NCBI GenBank assembly: GCA_963711635.1
Contig: CAVQEZ010000014.1
Location: 1-64,000 of the forward strand
Length of the DNA: 64,000 bases
Direction of reading: 5' to 3'
Source of the DNA: CADEED01 sp963711635
Lineage (GTDB): Bacteria > Pseudomonadota > Gammaproteobacteria > Steroidobacterales > Steroidobacteraceae
The first letter of the stretch is position 1. The number at the start of each line of letters is the position of its first letter. The translations under genes and the position numbers were made by a program. Below are positions 43,397 to 52,178 of the stretch, in pieces. The notes under the pieces are model-generated. The model saw only the letters and a list, made by a program, of their open reading frames with translations. It had not been told where the DNA came from and made no database searches.

Positions 43397-45589
43397 TCAG
43401 AAGCTCGCCTTGAACTGCACGCCCCAGATGCGCGGCTCGTTGAGGAAGCCGGTCAGGTTGTTGAAATCGATACCGCCGACGGCTACCTCTTCATCCGTGA
43501 TGTTGCGGCCGAACAGCGCGGCCTCGTATTTTCCGTCGCTCCAGTTGTAGCCCACGCGTAAACCGCCCTCGATCAATTCCTTGCCGGTGAACTCGATGGA
43601 CTCGTACAGGAAGAAATTCACTTCGCTGCGATAGGCCCAGTCCGTGTACGCGAACAACTCACCGTTACCCATGGGAATGCCATATCGCAACGTGATATTC
43701 GCAATCCACTCGGGTGCCTGCGGCAACTGGTTGCCGTCGATCACGGCCAACCCGCCCACGATCGGGTCGGTGACCGTGCAGGCAAAGCAGGTGCCGACGG
43801 AAATGCCGTCGTCTTCGATCTCGGTGTCGTTGTAGCTGGCGCCCAATGTCATCAACAGCGCGGGAGTCAGATAGGCCTGCACATCGAGCTCCGCTCCCTG
43901 GCCGACCGTCTTGTCCGCGTTCAGCAATCTCACTGCATTGTTGGCGCCGCCAACCGCCGTGAGCTGCTGATCCTTCACTTCATAGTGGAAGAGGTTGAAA
44001 TACACGCTCGCGACCCGGTCCAGCAGATCGGCCTTGATGCCGACTTCGTAGGAAGTATTGGTCTCGGGCTCGGCCACCGACTGGTTGCCGAACGGACCGG
44101 CTGGTTGCACGCTGGCACCACGGAAGCCCGTCGCGACGCGTGCGTACAGGTTGACCGAATCGTTGATCGAATACGTGCCGCTCAGATCCCAGCTCACATT
44201 GTCGTCGCTGAGGCTGGCGGTGGTGGGCTGAGTCGGATCGAGAACAAATCCTTCCGGCGTACCCGTGACGAAATCCTTCTCGTCTTTCGTGTAGCGGACG
44301 CCGCCGCGTAACTCGAAGGCCGGCGTCACTTTGTACTGGATCGACCCGAACACGGCCCAGGCCTGGTTGGTCTGGTTGGCGCGCAGGTATTGGTCTTGCA
44401 CGCCACCGGCGAGACTGTTGTATGCGAAAAACTCTGTGTCGTAGTCCTCGTCGAAGTAGTACAGGCCGGCCTGCCAGTTGAAGGCGCCGGACGACTGCGA
44501 TTCCAGGCGCACTTCCTGGGTGAACTGATCGTGCGTGGGGATGCCGTCCGCCGTCTCACTGAAGAACGGAATGAACCCCGGACCGCCCGGCACGCCACAG
44601 AATTCGCAGCCGAAGCCGCCGTCGATGTCGCCGCGGCTGTATGCGTCCACCGACTCATAACCCGTGATCGAGTACAGCGCCATCTCGCCGAAATTCCATT
44701 TCAGCTGAACACTGCCGCCGAGAATGTCCAGCTGCTGCCGGTTCTGGCCGTCGAAGAAGACGTCGTCCTGGTCGAAGCCATCCACGAGATCGTTGGTGCC
44801 GGCCTCTATGATGTTGGCGCGGAACACCCGCGCCGTACCGTCGAGGTTGCGCATGTGTGCATTGAAGAGCGCCGTGAAATCGTCGCTGTCGTACTGCACC
44901 TGCACACGCGCGGCACGGTCGTTATAGCCCTCGTAGATATCGTCCTCGTCGGTGAGCGCGTTGCTCACAAAGTCGTCCCGATGCTGATAGAGCCCCGAGA
45001 CGCGGACCGCCCAACCCTCGCCGAAGGGGATGTTCACCGCGCCTTCGAGGTTTGCGGTGTTGTACGTGGCTTCGGATATGTTGACGTAGCCGCCCAACTC
45101 GGAAGCAGGTCGGACCGAGTCGAACTTGACCACGCCGCCCGGCGTATTGCGGCCGAACAGGGTGCCCTGCGGCCCGCGCAGCACTTCGATCTGGTCCAGG
45201 TCGAAAATGGGAAAGCCCTTGAGGATGGGGTTTTCCTGCACGACGTCATCGTAGATGAGCGAGACGGGCTGCGAGGCATTCAGGCGGAAATCGCCGTTGC
45301 CATAGCCACGAATATAGAAACGCGGGAAAGCGCGGCCGAACGACGACTCAACGTTGAGACTGGGGACGCGCGCGGCCAGCAGTCGGACGTCTTGGCCGCC
45401 GGTGGACAGTACTTCGAGGTCCTCACGACTCACCGTCGATATGGAACTCGGCACATTGCGGACGTTCTCCGCCCTGCGTTCGGCGGTGACGATCACTTCT
45501 TCCAGTTGGCCGGGGGTTTCCTGTTCCTGAGCCCACGAGACCGTCGTCAATGCGCTGCTCAGCAGCAAAATCCATGAGCGTTTGTTCAT
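43397..45589 (-). CDS. TonB-dependent outer-membrane receptor
   Basis: 730 aa, intact. Start ATG at 45589 follows AAGGAGCACCTC. Signal peptide MNKRSWILLLSSALTTVSWA. Then LEEVIVTAERRAENVRNVPS, the TonB-box/plug start common in sphingomonad and Steroidobacter receptors, PRFYIRGYGNGDFRLNASQP, DLDQIEVLRGPQGTLFGRNT and PGGVVKFDSVRP. The barrel ends GVQFKASF with terminal Phe. It converges with the cytochrome gene, so a shared substrate with the molybdenum hydroxylase is possible but not shown by operon structure. Confidence 0.9.
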   Translation of the reverse strand: MNKRSWILLLSSALTTVSWAQEQETPGQLEEVIVTAERRAENVRNVPSSISTVSREDLEVLSTGGQDVRLLAARVPSLNVESSFGRAFPRFYIRGYGNGDFRLNASQPVSLIYDDVVQENPILKGFPIFDLDQIEVLRGPQGTLFGRNTPGGVVKFDSVRPASELGGYVNISEATYNTANLEGAVNIPFGEGWAVRVSGLYQHRDDFVSNALTDEDDIYEGYNDRAARVQVQYDSDDFTALFNAHMRNLDGTARVFRANIIEAGTNDLVDGFDQDDVFFDGQNRQQLDILGGSVQLKWNFGEMALYSITGYESVDAYSRGDIDGGFGCEFCGVPGGPGFIPFFSETADGIPTHDQFTQEVRLESQSSGAFNWQAGLYYFDEDYDTEFFAYNSLAGGVQDQYLRANQTNQAWAVFGSIQYKVTPAFELRGGVRYTKDEKDFVTGTPEGFVLDPTQPTTASLSDDNVSWDLSGTYSINDSVNLYARVATGFRGASVQPAGPFGNQSVAEPETNTSYEVGIKADLLDRVASVYFNLFHYEVKDQQLTAVGGANNAVRLLNADKTVGQGAELDVQAYLTPALLMTLGASYNDTEIEDDGISVGTCFACTVTDPIVGGLAVIDGNQLPQAPEWIANITLRYGIPMGNGELFAYTDWAYRSEVNFFLYESIEFTGKELIEGGLRVGYNWSDGKYEAALFGRNITDEEVAVGGIDFNNLTGFLNEPRIWGVQFKASF

Positions 45590-45646
45590 GAGGTGCTCCT
45601 TGGGGCGGAGCATACATCTGTCTTTGTGGAACCACATCGATGGAGG

Positions 45647-45760
45647 TCAGCGCCCCTTGAACGCGGCTTTCAGTTTCGCGATGTCGAACTTGACCTGGCT
45701 TTGCATCTCCGCGGCGACCCGGGCAGCCTTCTTCTTGTCAGGATCGGCCATCATCTCCAT
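45647..45760 (-). pseudogene. C-terminal remnant of a VOC/PhnB-like protein
   Basis: 37 codons: MEMMADPDKKKAARVAAEMQ then SQVKFDIAKLKAAFKGR-stop. This is similar to the helical ending (DP-K--RV---M-Q-VK-DIA-L--A) found after the domain in PhnB-type VOC proteins. The upstream frame is closed by TGA at once and then enters the TrmO promoter, so the main domain is gone. It could also be a genuine small protein. The remnant reading is a family-memory inference. Confidence 0.4.
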
Positions 45761-45779
45761 GAGCAATGAATCCGCTCAC

Positions 45780-45785
45780 TATAAT
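45780..45785 (+). promoter_or_regulatory. -10 box TATAAT, probably giving a leaderless trmO transcript
   Basis: A perfect TATAAT ends 8 bases before the ATG of the TrmO gene (45794), so transcription would start at or next to the start codon. No ribosome binding site lies between. The -35 region is weak. Leaderless expression is an inference. Confidence 0.4.
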
Positions 45786-45793
45786 GACTCCAA

Positions 45794-46198
45794 ATGATTG
45801 AGCTGCGCATCATTGGCAGAGTCGAATCGCCGCTTCGCGATGCGATGCAGGCACCGAAGCAGGGCGAGGAGGGTTCGCCGCTGGCCGAGCTCGTCTTCGA
45901 TGCATCCGTGAAGGACGCCTTGAGCGACGTTCGAATCGGCGACAAGCTGTTGCTGCTGACGTGGCTGGACCGCGCCGATCGCGGCGTCCTGCGGGTACAC
46001 CCTCGCGATGATCTGAACAACCCGCTGTGCGGTGTGTTCAGCACGCGCTCCGCGGACCGACCGAATCCCATCGGCGTGCATCGGGTCACCGTCGTCGCGA
46101 ATCCCGGGCCGCTGCGATTCCAGGTCCGCAATCTCGAGGCGCTGGACGGAACGCCGATCGTCGACGTGAAGACCACGCTCGAGGGTTTCGTGGAGTAG
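45794..46198 (+). CDS. trmO: TrmO/TsaA-type tRNA N6-threonylcarbamoyladenosine methyltransferase
   Basis: 134 aa, intact. Reads MIELRIIGRVESPLRDAMQA, then VRIGDKLLLLTWLDRADRGV, then GVFSTRSADRPNPIGVHRVT and LDGTPIVDVKTTLEGF. The 'STR...RPNPIG' SAM-binding loop and 'D.K' are diagnostic of the TsaA/VirR (TrmO) barrel, which methylates t6A37 of threonine tRNAs. At 134 aa it matches the single-domain form; E. coli TrmO has an added C-terminal domain. A TATAAT lies just upstream. Some family members of this size have other methyl acceptors. Confidence 0.8.
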   Translation: MIELRIIGRVESPLRDAMQAPKQGEEGSPLAELVFDASVKDALSDVRIGDKLLLLTWLDRADRGVLRVHPRDDLNNPLCGVFSTRSADRPNPIGVHRVTVVANPGPLRFQVRNLEALDGTPIVDVKTTLEGFVE

Positions 46199-46252
46199 CG
46201 GTCTGCGATTCCGTTCACACTCGAGGTCGAATCGCGCGCCTATGATCCAGCG

Positions 46253-46552
46253 ATGTCCAGGCGGAATCCGGAATCGCGAGACTTCGCCCTTGGCCTTGCG
46301 GTTACTGGTCTGATCGTGGGCGGGTTTTTCGCGTACACGCACTGGTACGCTCCGGGCAACCCGCCATCCAGCGCGAAAAAGCAACCTGACTCGACGCGCA
46401 AGTCGCTTCCGGTCATTGCGACTGTCTACGAATGCAATGGTGACAATGGACGCGTGCTGAGCGACAAACCTTGCGGCGACGACGCCCGGGTTCGCGAAGT
46501 GGTGCAGCCCAATCTCATGCCGGGATCCGCCAGTACCGAGCCAGCGCGATAG
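46253..46552 (+). CDS. Membrane-anchored small protein with DUF4124-like tail
   Basis: 99 aa. A basic start (MSRRNPESRDF) is followed by one span LGLAVTGLIVGGFFAYTHWY and a proline/lysine linker. The periplasmic tail IATVYECNGDNGRVLSDKPC then GDDARVREV is reminiscent of DUF4124 domains ('Y.C.D..G....S..PC'). Two cysteines probably pair. About 55 bp after trmO on the same strand. Function unknown. Confidence 0.55.
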   Translation: MSRRNPESRDFALGLAVTGLIVGGFFAYTHWYAPGNPPSSAKKQPDSTRKSLPVIATVYECNGDNGRVLSDKPCGDDARVREVVQPNLMPGSASTEPAR

Positions 46553-46695
46553 CTGCGCATTATGTTTGCCAGGTAAGTCTCGCCTCGCACGACCAGCGGC
46601 GATTGCCTACGAACCGATTGGGCGCCGTCCGGCGCTGTGCGCGCGCCAGTTGTAGGAAGTTCACGCTCGACTTTCATCAATCGAGCAACACTTAC

Positions 46696-47559
46696 ATGCG
46701 GAAGCCCATCGAGCGGAACGAGCCCCTGAGCGGCCGGGTGATAACGGCCTCGTTGGCGGCGATGGCGGGGGTCATGCTCACCGGTTGCGTCCGCGGCAGC
46801 GGTGACTCCGATCCCGCCGCAGTGGGATTGCGGCCGATCGATTCACCGCTTCCAGCCCCCACGACGACACCGCCTCCTGCGCCAAGTCCCGCACCGGCAC
46901 CTGCGCCTGCGCCGGCACCGACGCCCGCACCTTCACCGGCTCCCGCGCCGGCACCTGCTCCGGCTCCTGCTCCGGCTCCTGCACCTGCCCCCACGCCGAC
47001 TCCCGCGCCGACGCCGGCCGTGCCACCGCTGGCAAGCCCCGTCAGCCTCGACGACAACCATCGAGTGGGTGTCAATCATTGGCCCGATCATGATCCCGCC
47101 ATAGATCCGAACGGCGAACCGATCGATGGAATGCCGTGTTACCCCGGCCTTGATCCACCGAAGACCTATCACGTGCATTCACACCTATCCATCTTCCTGG
47201 ACGGTCAGGCGCTGTCGATTCCATCGGATCTTGGAATCGTGAAGCTGACGCCGACGACCCAGTGCGTCTATTCGCTTCACACGCACGACTACTCCGGAAA
47301 ACTCCACGTCGAAGGGCCCTCTCCCGAAAGGTTCACGCTCGGAGAATTCTTCAGGATCTGGAACAGGCCGCTGGAGCCCGACAATGTCGCGGGCCTCACG
47401 GGCAAACCCATCGTGGTCTACGTCACGGACAACAATGGCGTCGTGACCCTGGCTTCGGGCGACTGGAAGGAAATCGAGTTGCTGTCGCATCGCGAGATCA
47501 CGATCCAGGTGGGAACGCCGATCGACCAGATTCCGAACTACACATGGTCGGCGCACTGA
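46696..47559 (+). CDS. Lipoprotein with long Pro-Ala linker and C-terminal beta domain
   Basis: 287 aa. The ATG at 46696 gives MRKPIERNEPLSGRVITASL with lipobox MLTGC. A rigid linker of (PA)n with occasional T/S spans about residues 53-115 (46855-47040). The C-terminal ~170 residues are a distinct domain: KTYHVHSHLSIFLDGQALSI, PTTQCVYSLHTHDYSGKLHV, FTLGEFFRIWNRPLEPDNVA, KPIVVYVTDNNG. The His-rich pair (HVHSHLS, LHTHD) with a Cys suggests a metal-binding beta sandwich. The linker would hold it away from the outer membrane. Name unknown to me. Confidence 0.7.
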   Translation: MRKPIERNEPLSGRVITASLAAMAGVMLTGCVRGSGDSDPAAVGLRPIDSPLPAPTTTPPPAPSPAPAPAPAPAPTPAPSPAPAPAPAPAPAPAPAPAPTPTPAPTPAVPPLASPVSLDDNHRVGVNHWPDHDPAIDPNGEPIDGMPCYPGLDPPKTYHVHSHLSIFLDGQALSIPSDLGIVKLTPTTQCVYSLHTHDYSGKLHVEGPSPERFTLGEFFRIWNRPLEPDNVAGLTGKPIVVYVTDNNGVVTLASGDWKEIELLSHREITIQVGTPIDQIPNYTWSAH

Positions 47560-47574
47560 ACGCCGACAGTCAGT

Positions 47575-48558
47575 TCACTTGCTCGCCGCCTTTGCGGCCT
47601 TGGCTGCTTTATCCCGCGCCACGACCAGCGCCTTCTCGACCTGTTCGACGAACTGGGTGAATGGCCGTAGTGGCTCGATCTCGCGACCCTGCTTGCTGGT
47701 GACCTTGTATCCGTAGAACTTCTTGAGCTCCTTGAGATAGTCATCGGCGGTCTTGAACTTGTCGAGCGGCAGGTCACGTTCCATTTCCTTGGTGAGCGAG
47801 AAGATGTCGGCGATGGGCTCGCCGGTTTGCAGCCTTGTGTCCTCGAGCCCCATCAGATTCTTGGGCGAGGGGATGTGCCACTCGTGCATGACCGGGATGG
47901 CAGGCATGTCCGCCTCGGAGGCCCAGCCGAGCAGCGCCCAATCTTTCTTGAACTTGGCAAACGCGCGTTGCTCGATGATGTGTTGCGCGTCGATGCGTAG
48001 TCCCAGGTAGATGTCGGTAGTTGGAGCCGTCAGACCCTTGTAAACAGAAGGAGTGGGTCCCCGGTACAAACGCCGCGTGAGTGCGTTGACCAGGTAGGTC
48101 TCGCGATACAGGTCCCCGTAGCGATCCACGATCCCCGCCACGTTCTGCATCAGCTCGCGCGCGTAGGCCTCCATGGCCGCGCGTGCCGCGGGCGCGAGTT
48201 TAGGGTCGATGAGCTTCTCGAAGTCGGGTGTGCGCGCGAACTCGCGCAGCCGGTCGCAGAGCCGCAGGTACTCGCTCCGGATCGGATCGCGTCGCGCCAG
48301 GTTGAGCCCGTCGCCAAACATCCAGGCGAAATTCTTGCGCCGGAACTGCAGTTGTTTGGCGAGCACGGAAAGCCGCTTGAGCAATGCCTCGGCATCGCCG
48401 ATGGAGCGCCTGAATCCCTGTGACAGCAGCTTGCCACTGCGCAGGTCGCGTACCACGAGCCTCAGCAGCGCATCGTCGACATTGCCGGTCATGAGCTCGC
48501 GCACCAGCTTTTCGAGTGCGGTGTCCAGAACCCGAAGCCCGCGCGTCAGTACGCCCAC
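47575..48558 (-). CDS. Unknown 327-aa protein with HNH/toxin-nuclease-like histidine motif (operon gene 3)
   Basis: GTG start at 48558, directly after the preceding gene (stop at 48568). The N-terminal two thirds are helical (LDTALEKLVRELMTGNVDDA, AEALLKRLSVLAKQLQFRRK). Near residue 195 comes LRIDAQHIIEQRAFAKFKKD, followed by EADMPAIPVMHEWHIPSPKN. The order [H]H-I-I-E-x-R-F ... MPxIxV...H.. resembles HNH-fold nuclease domains at the ends of polymorphic toxins ('HHIIEKRF ... EH'), although the first His is Gln here. The end is Lys/Ala-rich. No signal peptide. A toxin role is a hypothesis from pattern memory. Confidence 0.5.
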   Translation of the reverse strand: MGVLTRGLRVLDTALEKLVRELMTGNVDDALLRLVVRDLRSGKLLSQGFRRSIGDAEALLKRLSVLAKQLQFRRKNFAWMFGDGLNLARRDPIRSEYLRLCDRLREFARTPDFEKLIDPKLAPAARAAMEAYARELMQNVAGIVDRYGDLYRETYLVNALTRRLYRGPTPSVYKGLTAPTTDIYLGLRIDAQHIIEQRAFAKFKKDWALLGWASEADMPAIPVMHEWHIPSPKNLMGLEDTRLQTGEPIADIFSLTKEMERDLPLDKFKTADDYLKELKKFYGYKVTSKQGREIEPLRPFTQFVEQVEKALVVARDKAAKAAKAASK

Positions 48559-48567
48559 GTCGACTCC

Positions 48568-49263
48568 TCAGAAACCCAGCACGAGCAACGCGATCTCGAC
48601 CGTCGCGTTGCCACACAGATCCCCCAGTTCCTCGCCGAGTCGTCGCGGCGATCCGGCGAAGGCAACGAGTGTGGCTGCCTCGTCGCCCAACACCTTGCCG
48701 AGCGCGCCGGCCACGATGACGGCAACCTTCGTGCCGGCATCGGGTGTGACGTCGATCCAGCGGGACACGGCCTGCATCGCGATCACGACCATGGCCACCG
48801 CATTCAGCGCGTCGGCGAATCCCGGGTATTCGCGTTCGAAATATTTGGCCGTCTCTTCGAGCGCCTGGGCCTGCGCTTCGGAGCCCGGTGCGGCAGCGTA
48901 GAACGCCTGCATGTTGATGTAGTTCTGCGGATCGAACGTGGCGTCGAAGAGCTGGGCAGGGGCGGTGATCAGCATGCGCACCATGGCCTGCAGGTCCTCG
49001 CGGTAGCGAGAGAGTGCCTGGTGCGCGCCCGCGAGGAAGCCGCGGTCGTACGCAATGCCGAACACGACTGCGTCTGCCAGCTCCCAGGTCTGAAGCTGGG
49101 ACACCAGCCGGCTCGCCGCCTGCGAAGGCGACTGCTGCAGAGATCTTTCGGCCGCGCAGCTGAATGCCCACCAGGCGCGTTGCTCCTTCTCCCAGGGCAT
49201 GGGCCGGTTGCACGGCAGGCGCTGCGCCGGCAGGGCGAAGGGCTCGGCCTGCGTCAGGGGCAC
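48568..49263 (-). CDS. Unknown 231-aa protein (operon gene 2)
   Basis: GTG start at 49263, two bases after the TGA of the 813-aa gene, so translationally coupled. Reads MPWEKEQRAWWAFSCAAERS, then VVFGIAYDRGFLAGAHQALS and YREDLQAMVRMLITAPAQLF. The second half is more hydrophobic (FADALNAVAMVVIAMQAVSR, VAVIVAGALGKVLGDEAATL, VEIALLVLGF) and could pack in a membrane or form an amphipathic bundle. No signal peptide and no family I recognise. In the operon it could be an immunity, chaperone or pore component; nothing in the sequence decides this. Confidence 0.5.
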   Translation of the reverse strand: MPLTQAEPFALPAQRLPCNRPMPWEKEQRAWWAFSCAAERSLQQSPSQAASRLVSQLQTWELADAVVFGIAYDRGFLAGAHQALSRYREDLQAMVRMLITAPAQLFDATFDPQNYINMQAFYAAAPGSEAQAQALEETAKYFEREYPGFADALNAVAMVVIAMQAVSRWIDVTPDAGTKVAVIVAGALGKVLGDEAATLVAFAGSPRRLGEELGDLCGNATVEIALLVLGF

Positions 49264-49264
49264 G

Positions 49265-51706
49265 TCAGGCCTCTGCCGCGTTGTCGCCGGGTAGCACGAT
49301 CTTCACCTGCACCGGCTGGTCTATCTTCTCGCCGATGCGCTCCTTCAATTCGTTGTCCGCCTGCTGCGACTCGAGATTTCCCTTGCGGATCTTGTCGGTG
49401 TCTTCGAGATCCCTGAGCGAATTCGCGTCCGCGGCCGAGGAGCCGCTGAGACTCACCTCGAGGTGGGTTCCATCCGTTGGCATGTTCTCGTACCAATGCC
49501 CCATGCACAGATACTTCTCGGTGACTTCGGGGCAATCGGCGTCGATGTCGACGGTGGTTTCCTCCACGCCGAACGCGCCGCTGCGGAATGCCGCGAGATC
49601 GTCCACGATCTGCTTGATCAGCTTCTCGAGCTCAGGACTCCCAGGCGCGGCAACCGTGGTGGCGTAGATCCAGCGCAGCGCCAGCGCCTCGTAGCCGACG
49701 TTCACCGGGATATACAGACGCGCCCAGCTCGCATTGAGCAGGTGGCCCGGATCCTTCGAGGGATCGCGCAGCACGGGGCCGGTCCACCAGCCCGGGTACG
49801 TTTTGAACGTGGCGGAGCCCCAGTCGAACATGCGCTGCCAAAGGTCGATCTCCCAGCATTCGTCACGAACGGCGGGCGGCTGGAAATTGTCGGCAATGAA
49901 GCGACCCATCATCTCGGCGAGCGGATTTACCTGGCGCAACGCGTCGGCTTCCCAGGCATCCGCGGCCAGTACTGCGGAGGCACGCGCCTGCGACTTGAGA
50001 TCGGCTACCTGCTTTTCCCAGGCGCGCATCAGTCCCTGCCATTCCTGCACGGCGCGCTGGTACTCGGCATTGCCGGCGCCCGGATCGGCGATGAAGCGCG
50101 CGGTGGCCACGATGGACACCGATGACCATTCGTTGCCGGCCAGCCAGTCCTTGCGCGGTGTCACGATGATCTGCGCCATGACTCGCAACTGCTGTCCAAA
50201 CGCAGCGGCGGACACCACGCGCAGAGTGTCGATGCGCTCCGGCTTGATGAGCGTGTCCACGGTGACGCGCACGCTGGACAGCACGCCGTCCCAGACATAC
50301 CCGACGGGGACCGTGATCGGGATGGTGACGATGGTGTCGGTGCCGCCATCGGGATTCCACTTGTCGACGCCGCGCGTGGCGTCGGCGGACGTCGGCGGTT
50401 TGGCGGCGACGTTCGGTGTCGCGGGTGATTCGGGCAGTGCGAGGCCGCCCTCGGCGGCCGCGAGAATCGCGGCACGACCGTCCCGCAGGCGCTTCCAGAC
50501 CTCGCGTCCCGGGTCCTGCAGGCACGGCGTCCAGCACAGGCGTGCGCCATAGCGTTCCTGGCTCAATTCGAGCTTCTGCAGCATCTTGAAGTAGTGCAGC
50601 TGCATCGGGGTGTACTTGTTCGGATTGCGAATGGTGCGCTTCGCGCTGGTTTCGAAACCGGTTTCGGTGGTGACCTTGAAGGTGATCTTGTGCAGGCCGC
50701 GATACTTCGAGCTCAGCTTCGCAGTCGTGGTCTGACTATCTTTCACCGAGCGACGCTTGGTCTCGTTGCTGGCGTCCGTGACCTTGAATTTTTCGAAGCT
50801 CGCGATATCGAACAGGTTGACCTTGGCATCGATGCCGGTCATGCCGGCGAGACCCTGCGCACCGGTTGAGTTCTGGTTGGTCTGCTGGTCCAGTCCTTCC
50901 TGCAGTTCGGTGCTGAAGGTACTCGACAGCTCGATGTCGAACTGCCGTTCCTGTTCGTTCTGCTCCTCGTAGGTGGCCTGGCGCTTGGTGAAGGCCTTCT
51001 GCTCCATCACCAGCTCTTCGCCGGGAGCGAGGCTCATCGTGTGCACATGCTCACCCACGGCGTAGCCGTTGGGGCGGATGCGAGTGCGATCGAGGAACAG
51101 CCAGCCGATCTCGCTCTTGATGAGATTGAGTATCAGGTCGAGCTTTTCAGCTTCCGTCAATTCGGGCTCGCTCGCGGGGTCGCGGCTGGGCCCGCGCGTG
51201 GGCGCACCGGACGACGCCATCGCGTAGTGCACGCTTTCGAGGCGTCGAGCCTGCGCGGTGATCTGCTCTGCCGCTGAGCCGAGCTCGGCCAGCTTGCCGG
51301 ACACCAGTCTGCTGGCGACGCCCGCTGCCGCTTCCGTCTCGGGTGCGGCCAGCACCTCGACGTCGTGCAGCTGTGTGCGCATCTGGTTGGCGAGCACCTC
51401 GAGCTCCCGGGCCACGTCCTGCGGGATCTGTTCCTGTGTGGTCACCGGTCCCGGCAGGTAGTCGCCCGCGTCTTTGACGATCTCTTCGAAGCCCAGCTTC
51501 TCCAAGGCGCTTCGCACCAGGTCCGGCGCGATGCGGTAGTAGGTCTTCAGGTTTTTCTTTTGCTGCACCGTGAGTGCCGGCGGGCCTCCATCGCCTAGCC
51601 GCATGGGCAAGGGCACGAAATAGCTCGAATAAACGAAGCGGTCGGCAAATTCGATGTGGTTGCCAAGCAGCTGGCTGGATAGTTCGGTCGGATCGATGTC
51701 GGGCAC
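49265..51706 (-). CDS. Unknown 813-aa protein (operon gene 1)
   Basis: GTG start at 51706 after GAGGAG; no signal peptide. Residues 1-60 are ordered (LLGNHIEFADRFVYSSYFVP). A helical stretch with a possible coiled coil follows (LEVLANQMRTQLHDVEVLAA). The centre reads VHTMSLAPGEELVMEQKAFT, then KRQATYEEQNEQERQFDIEL and TELQEGLDQQTNQN. It then has beta-rich segments (YRGLHKITFKVTTETGFETS, TIVTIPITVPVGYVWDGVLS), a Trp-rich part (WQRMFDWGSATFKTYPGWWT) and a charged helical tail. The 'PGEE...W/F.KR....E' segment recalls large cytoplasmic or injected proteins of predatory bacteria, but I cannot name a family. Intact over 2.4 kb. Confidence 0.55.
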   Translation of the reverse strand: MPDIDPTELSSQLLGNHIEFADRFVYSSYFVPLPMRLGDGGPPALTVQQKKNLKTYYRIAPDLVRSALEKLGFEEIVKDAGDYLPGPVTTQEQIPQDVARELEVLANQMRTQLHDVEVLAAPETEAAAGVASRLVSGKLAELGSAAEQITAQARRLESVHYAMASSGAPTRGPSRDPASEPELTEAEKLDLILNLIKSEIGWLFLDRTRIRPNGYAVGEHVHTMSLAPGEELVMEQKAFTKRQATYEEQNEQERQFDIELSSTFSTELQEGLDQQTNQNSTGAQGLAGMTGIDAKVNLFDIASFEKFKVTDASNETKRRSVKDSQTTTAKLSSKYRGLHKITFKVTTETGFETSAKRTIRNPNKYTPMQLHYFKMLQKLELSQERYGARLCWTPCLQDPGREVWKRLRDGRAAILAAAEGGLALPESPATPNVAAKPPTSADATRGVDKWNPDGGTDTIVTIPITVPVGYVWDGVLSSVRVTVDTLIKPERIDTLRVVSAAAFGQQLRVMAQIIVTPRKDWLAGNEWSSVSIVATARFIADPGAGNAEYQRAVQEWQGLMRAWEKQVADLKSQARASAVLAADAWEADALRQVNPLAEMMGRFIADNFQPPAVRDECWEIDLWQRMFDWGSATFKTYPGWWTGPVLRDPSKDPGHLLNASWARLYIPVNVGYEALALRWIYATTVAAPGSPELEKLIKQIVDDLAAFRSGAFGVEETTVDIDADCPEVTEKYLCMGHWYENMPTDGTHLEVSLSGSSAADANSLRDLEDTDKIRKGNLESQQADNELKERIGEKIDQPVQVKIVLPGDNAAEA

Positions 51707-51869
51707 GGAAGGATCTCCTCATGTCTTCCGTATTGAGAGCGGATTTCAGCGAGCCCGGGGATCATCGGCGCGATCCGGGCGCTGACGATCGAGCAAGAAC
51801 GGCGGACGGTGGATCATTCATCGCGCTGCGCCGCACCTCTATCCTTTCTCCGCGAATTCAACTACGGAG

Positions 51870-52172
51870 ATGAAGATGAATGCGACTCGTGCAGACGCGG
51901 TGCCGATGCCGGCCCCGCGGCGCTATTTGATCCAGAGGACTTTCCCCGCGGGTGCTCTCGACGGCGTGACCCCGGAAGTGAAGAAGGTGGTGAACGACAA
52001 CAACAAGGCGTTGGGCGTCACCTGGGAGCACTCCTACGCCAATGCGGAGAAGACCAGGACCTACTGCATCTACACCGGTCCGAGCGAGGAATCGGTGCGC
52101 GAGGCCGCGCAGCGGAATGGTCTGCCGGTCGATGCGGTGATCGAGATCCCCGTCATCCTCTATCCGAAGTGA
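51870..52172 (+). CDS. DUF4242 (SCO4226-like, ferredoxin-fold) protein
   Basis: 100 aa. MKMNATRADAVPMPAPRRYL leads into IQRTFPAGALDGVTPEVKKV, VTWEHSYANAEKTRTYCIYT, and GPSEESVREAAQRNGLPVDA with VIEIPVILYP. The 'R.f......l....w..Sy...d....CiY.a.....v..hA...G.P...i..v' pattern is DUF4242, a small alpha/beta barrel; one Streptomyces member binds nickel. Cytoplasmic. Divergent from the three-gene operon with about 160 bp between starts. Role unknown. Confidence 0.78.
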   Translation: MKMNATRADAVPMPAPRRYLIQRTFPAGALDGVTPEVKKVVNDNNKALGVTWEHSYANAEKTRTYCIYTGPSEESVREAAQRNGLPVDAVIEIPVILYPK

Positions 52173-52178
52173 TCGCGC

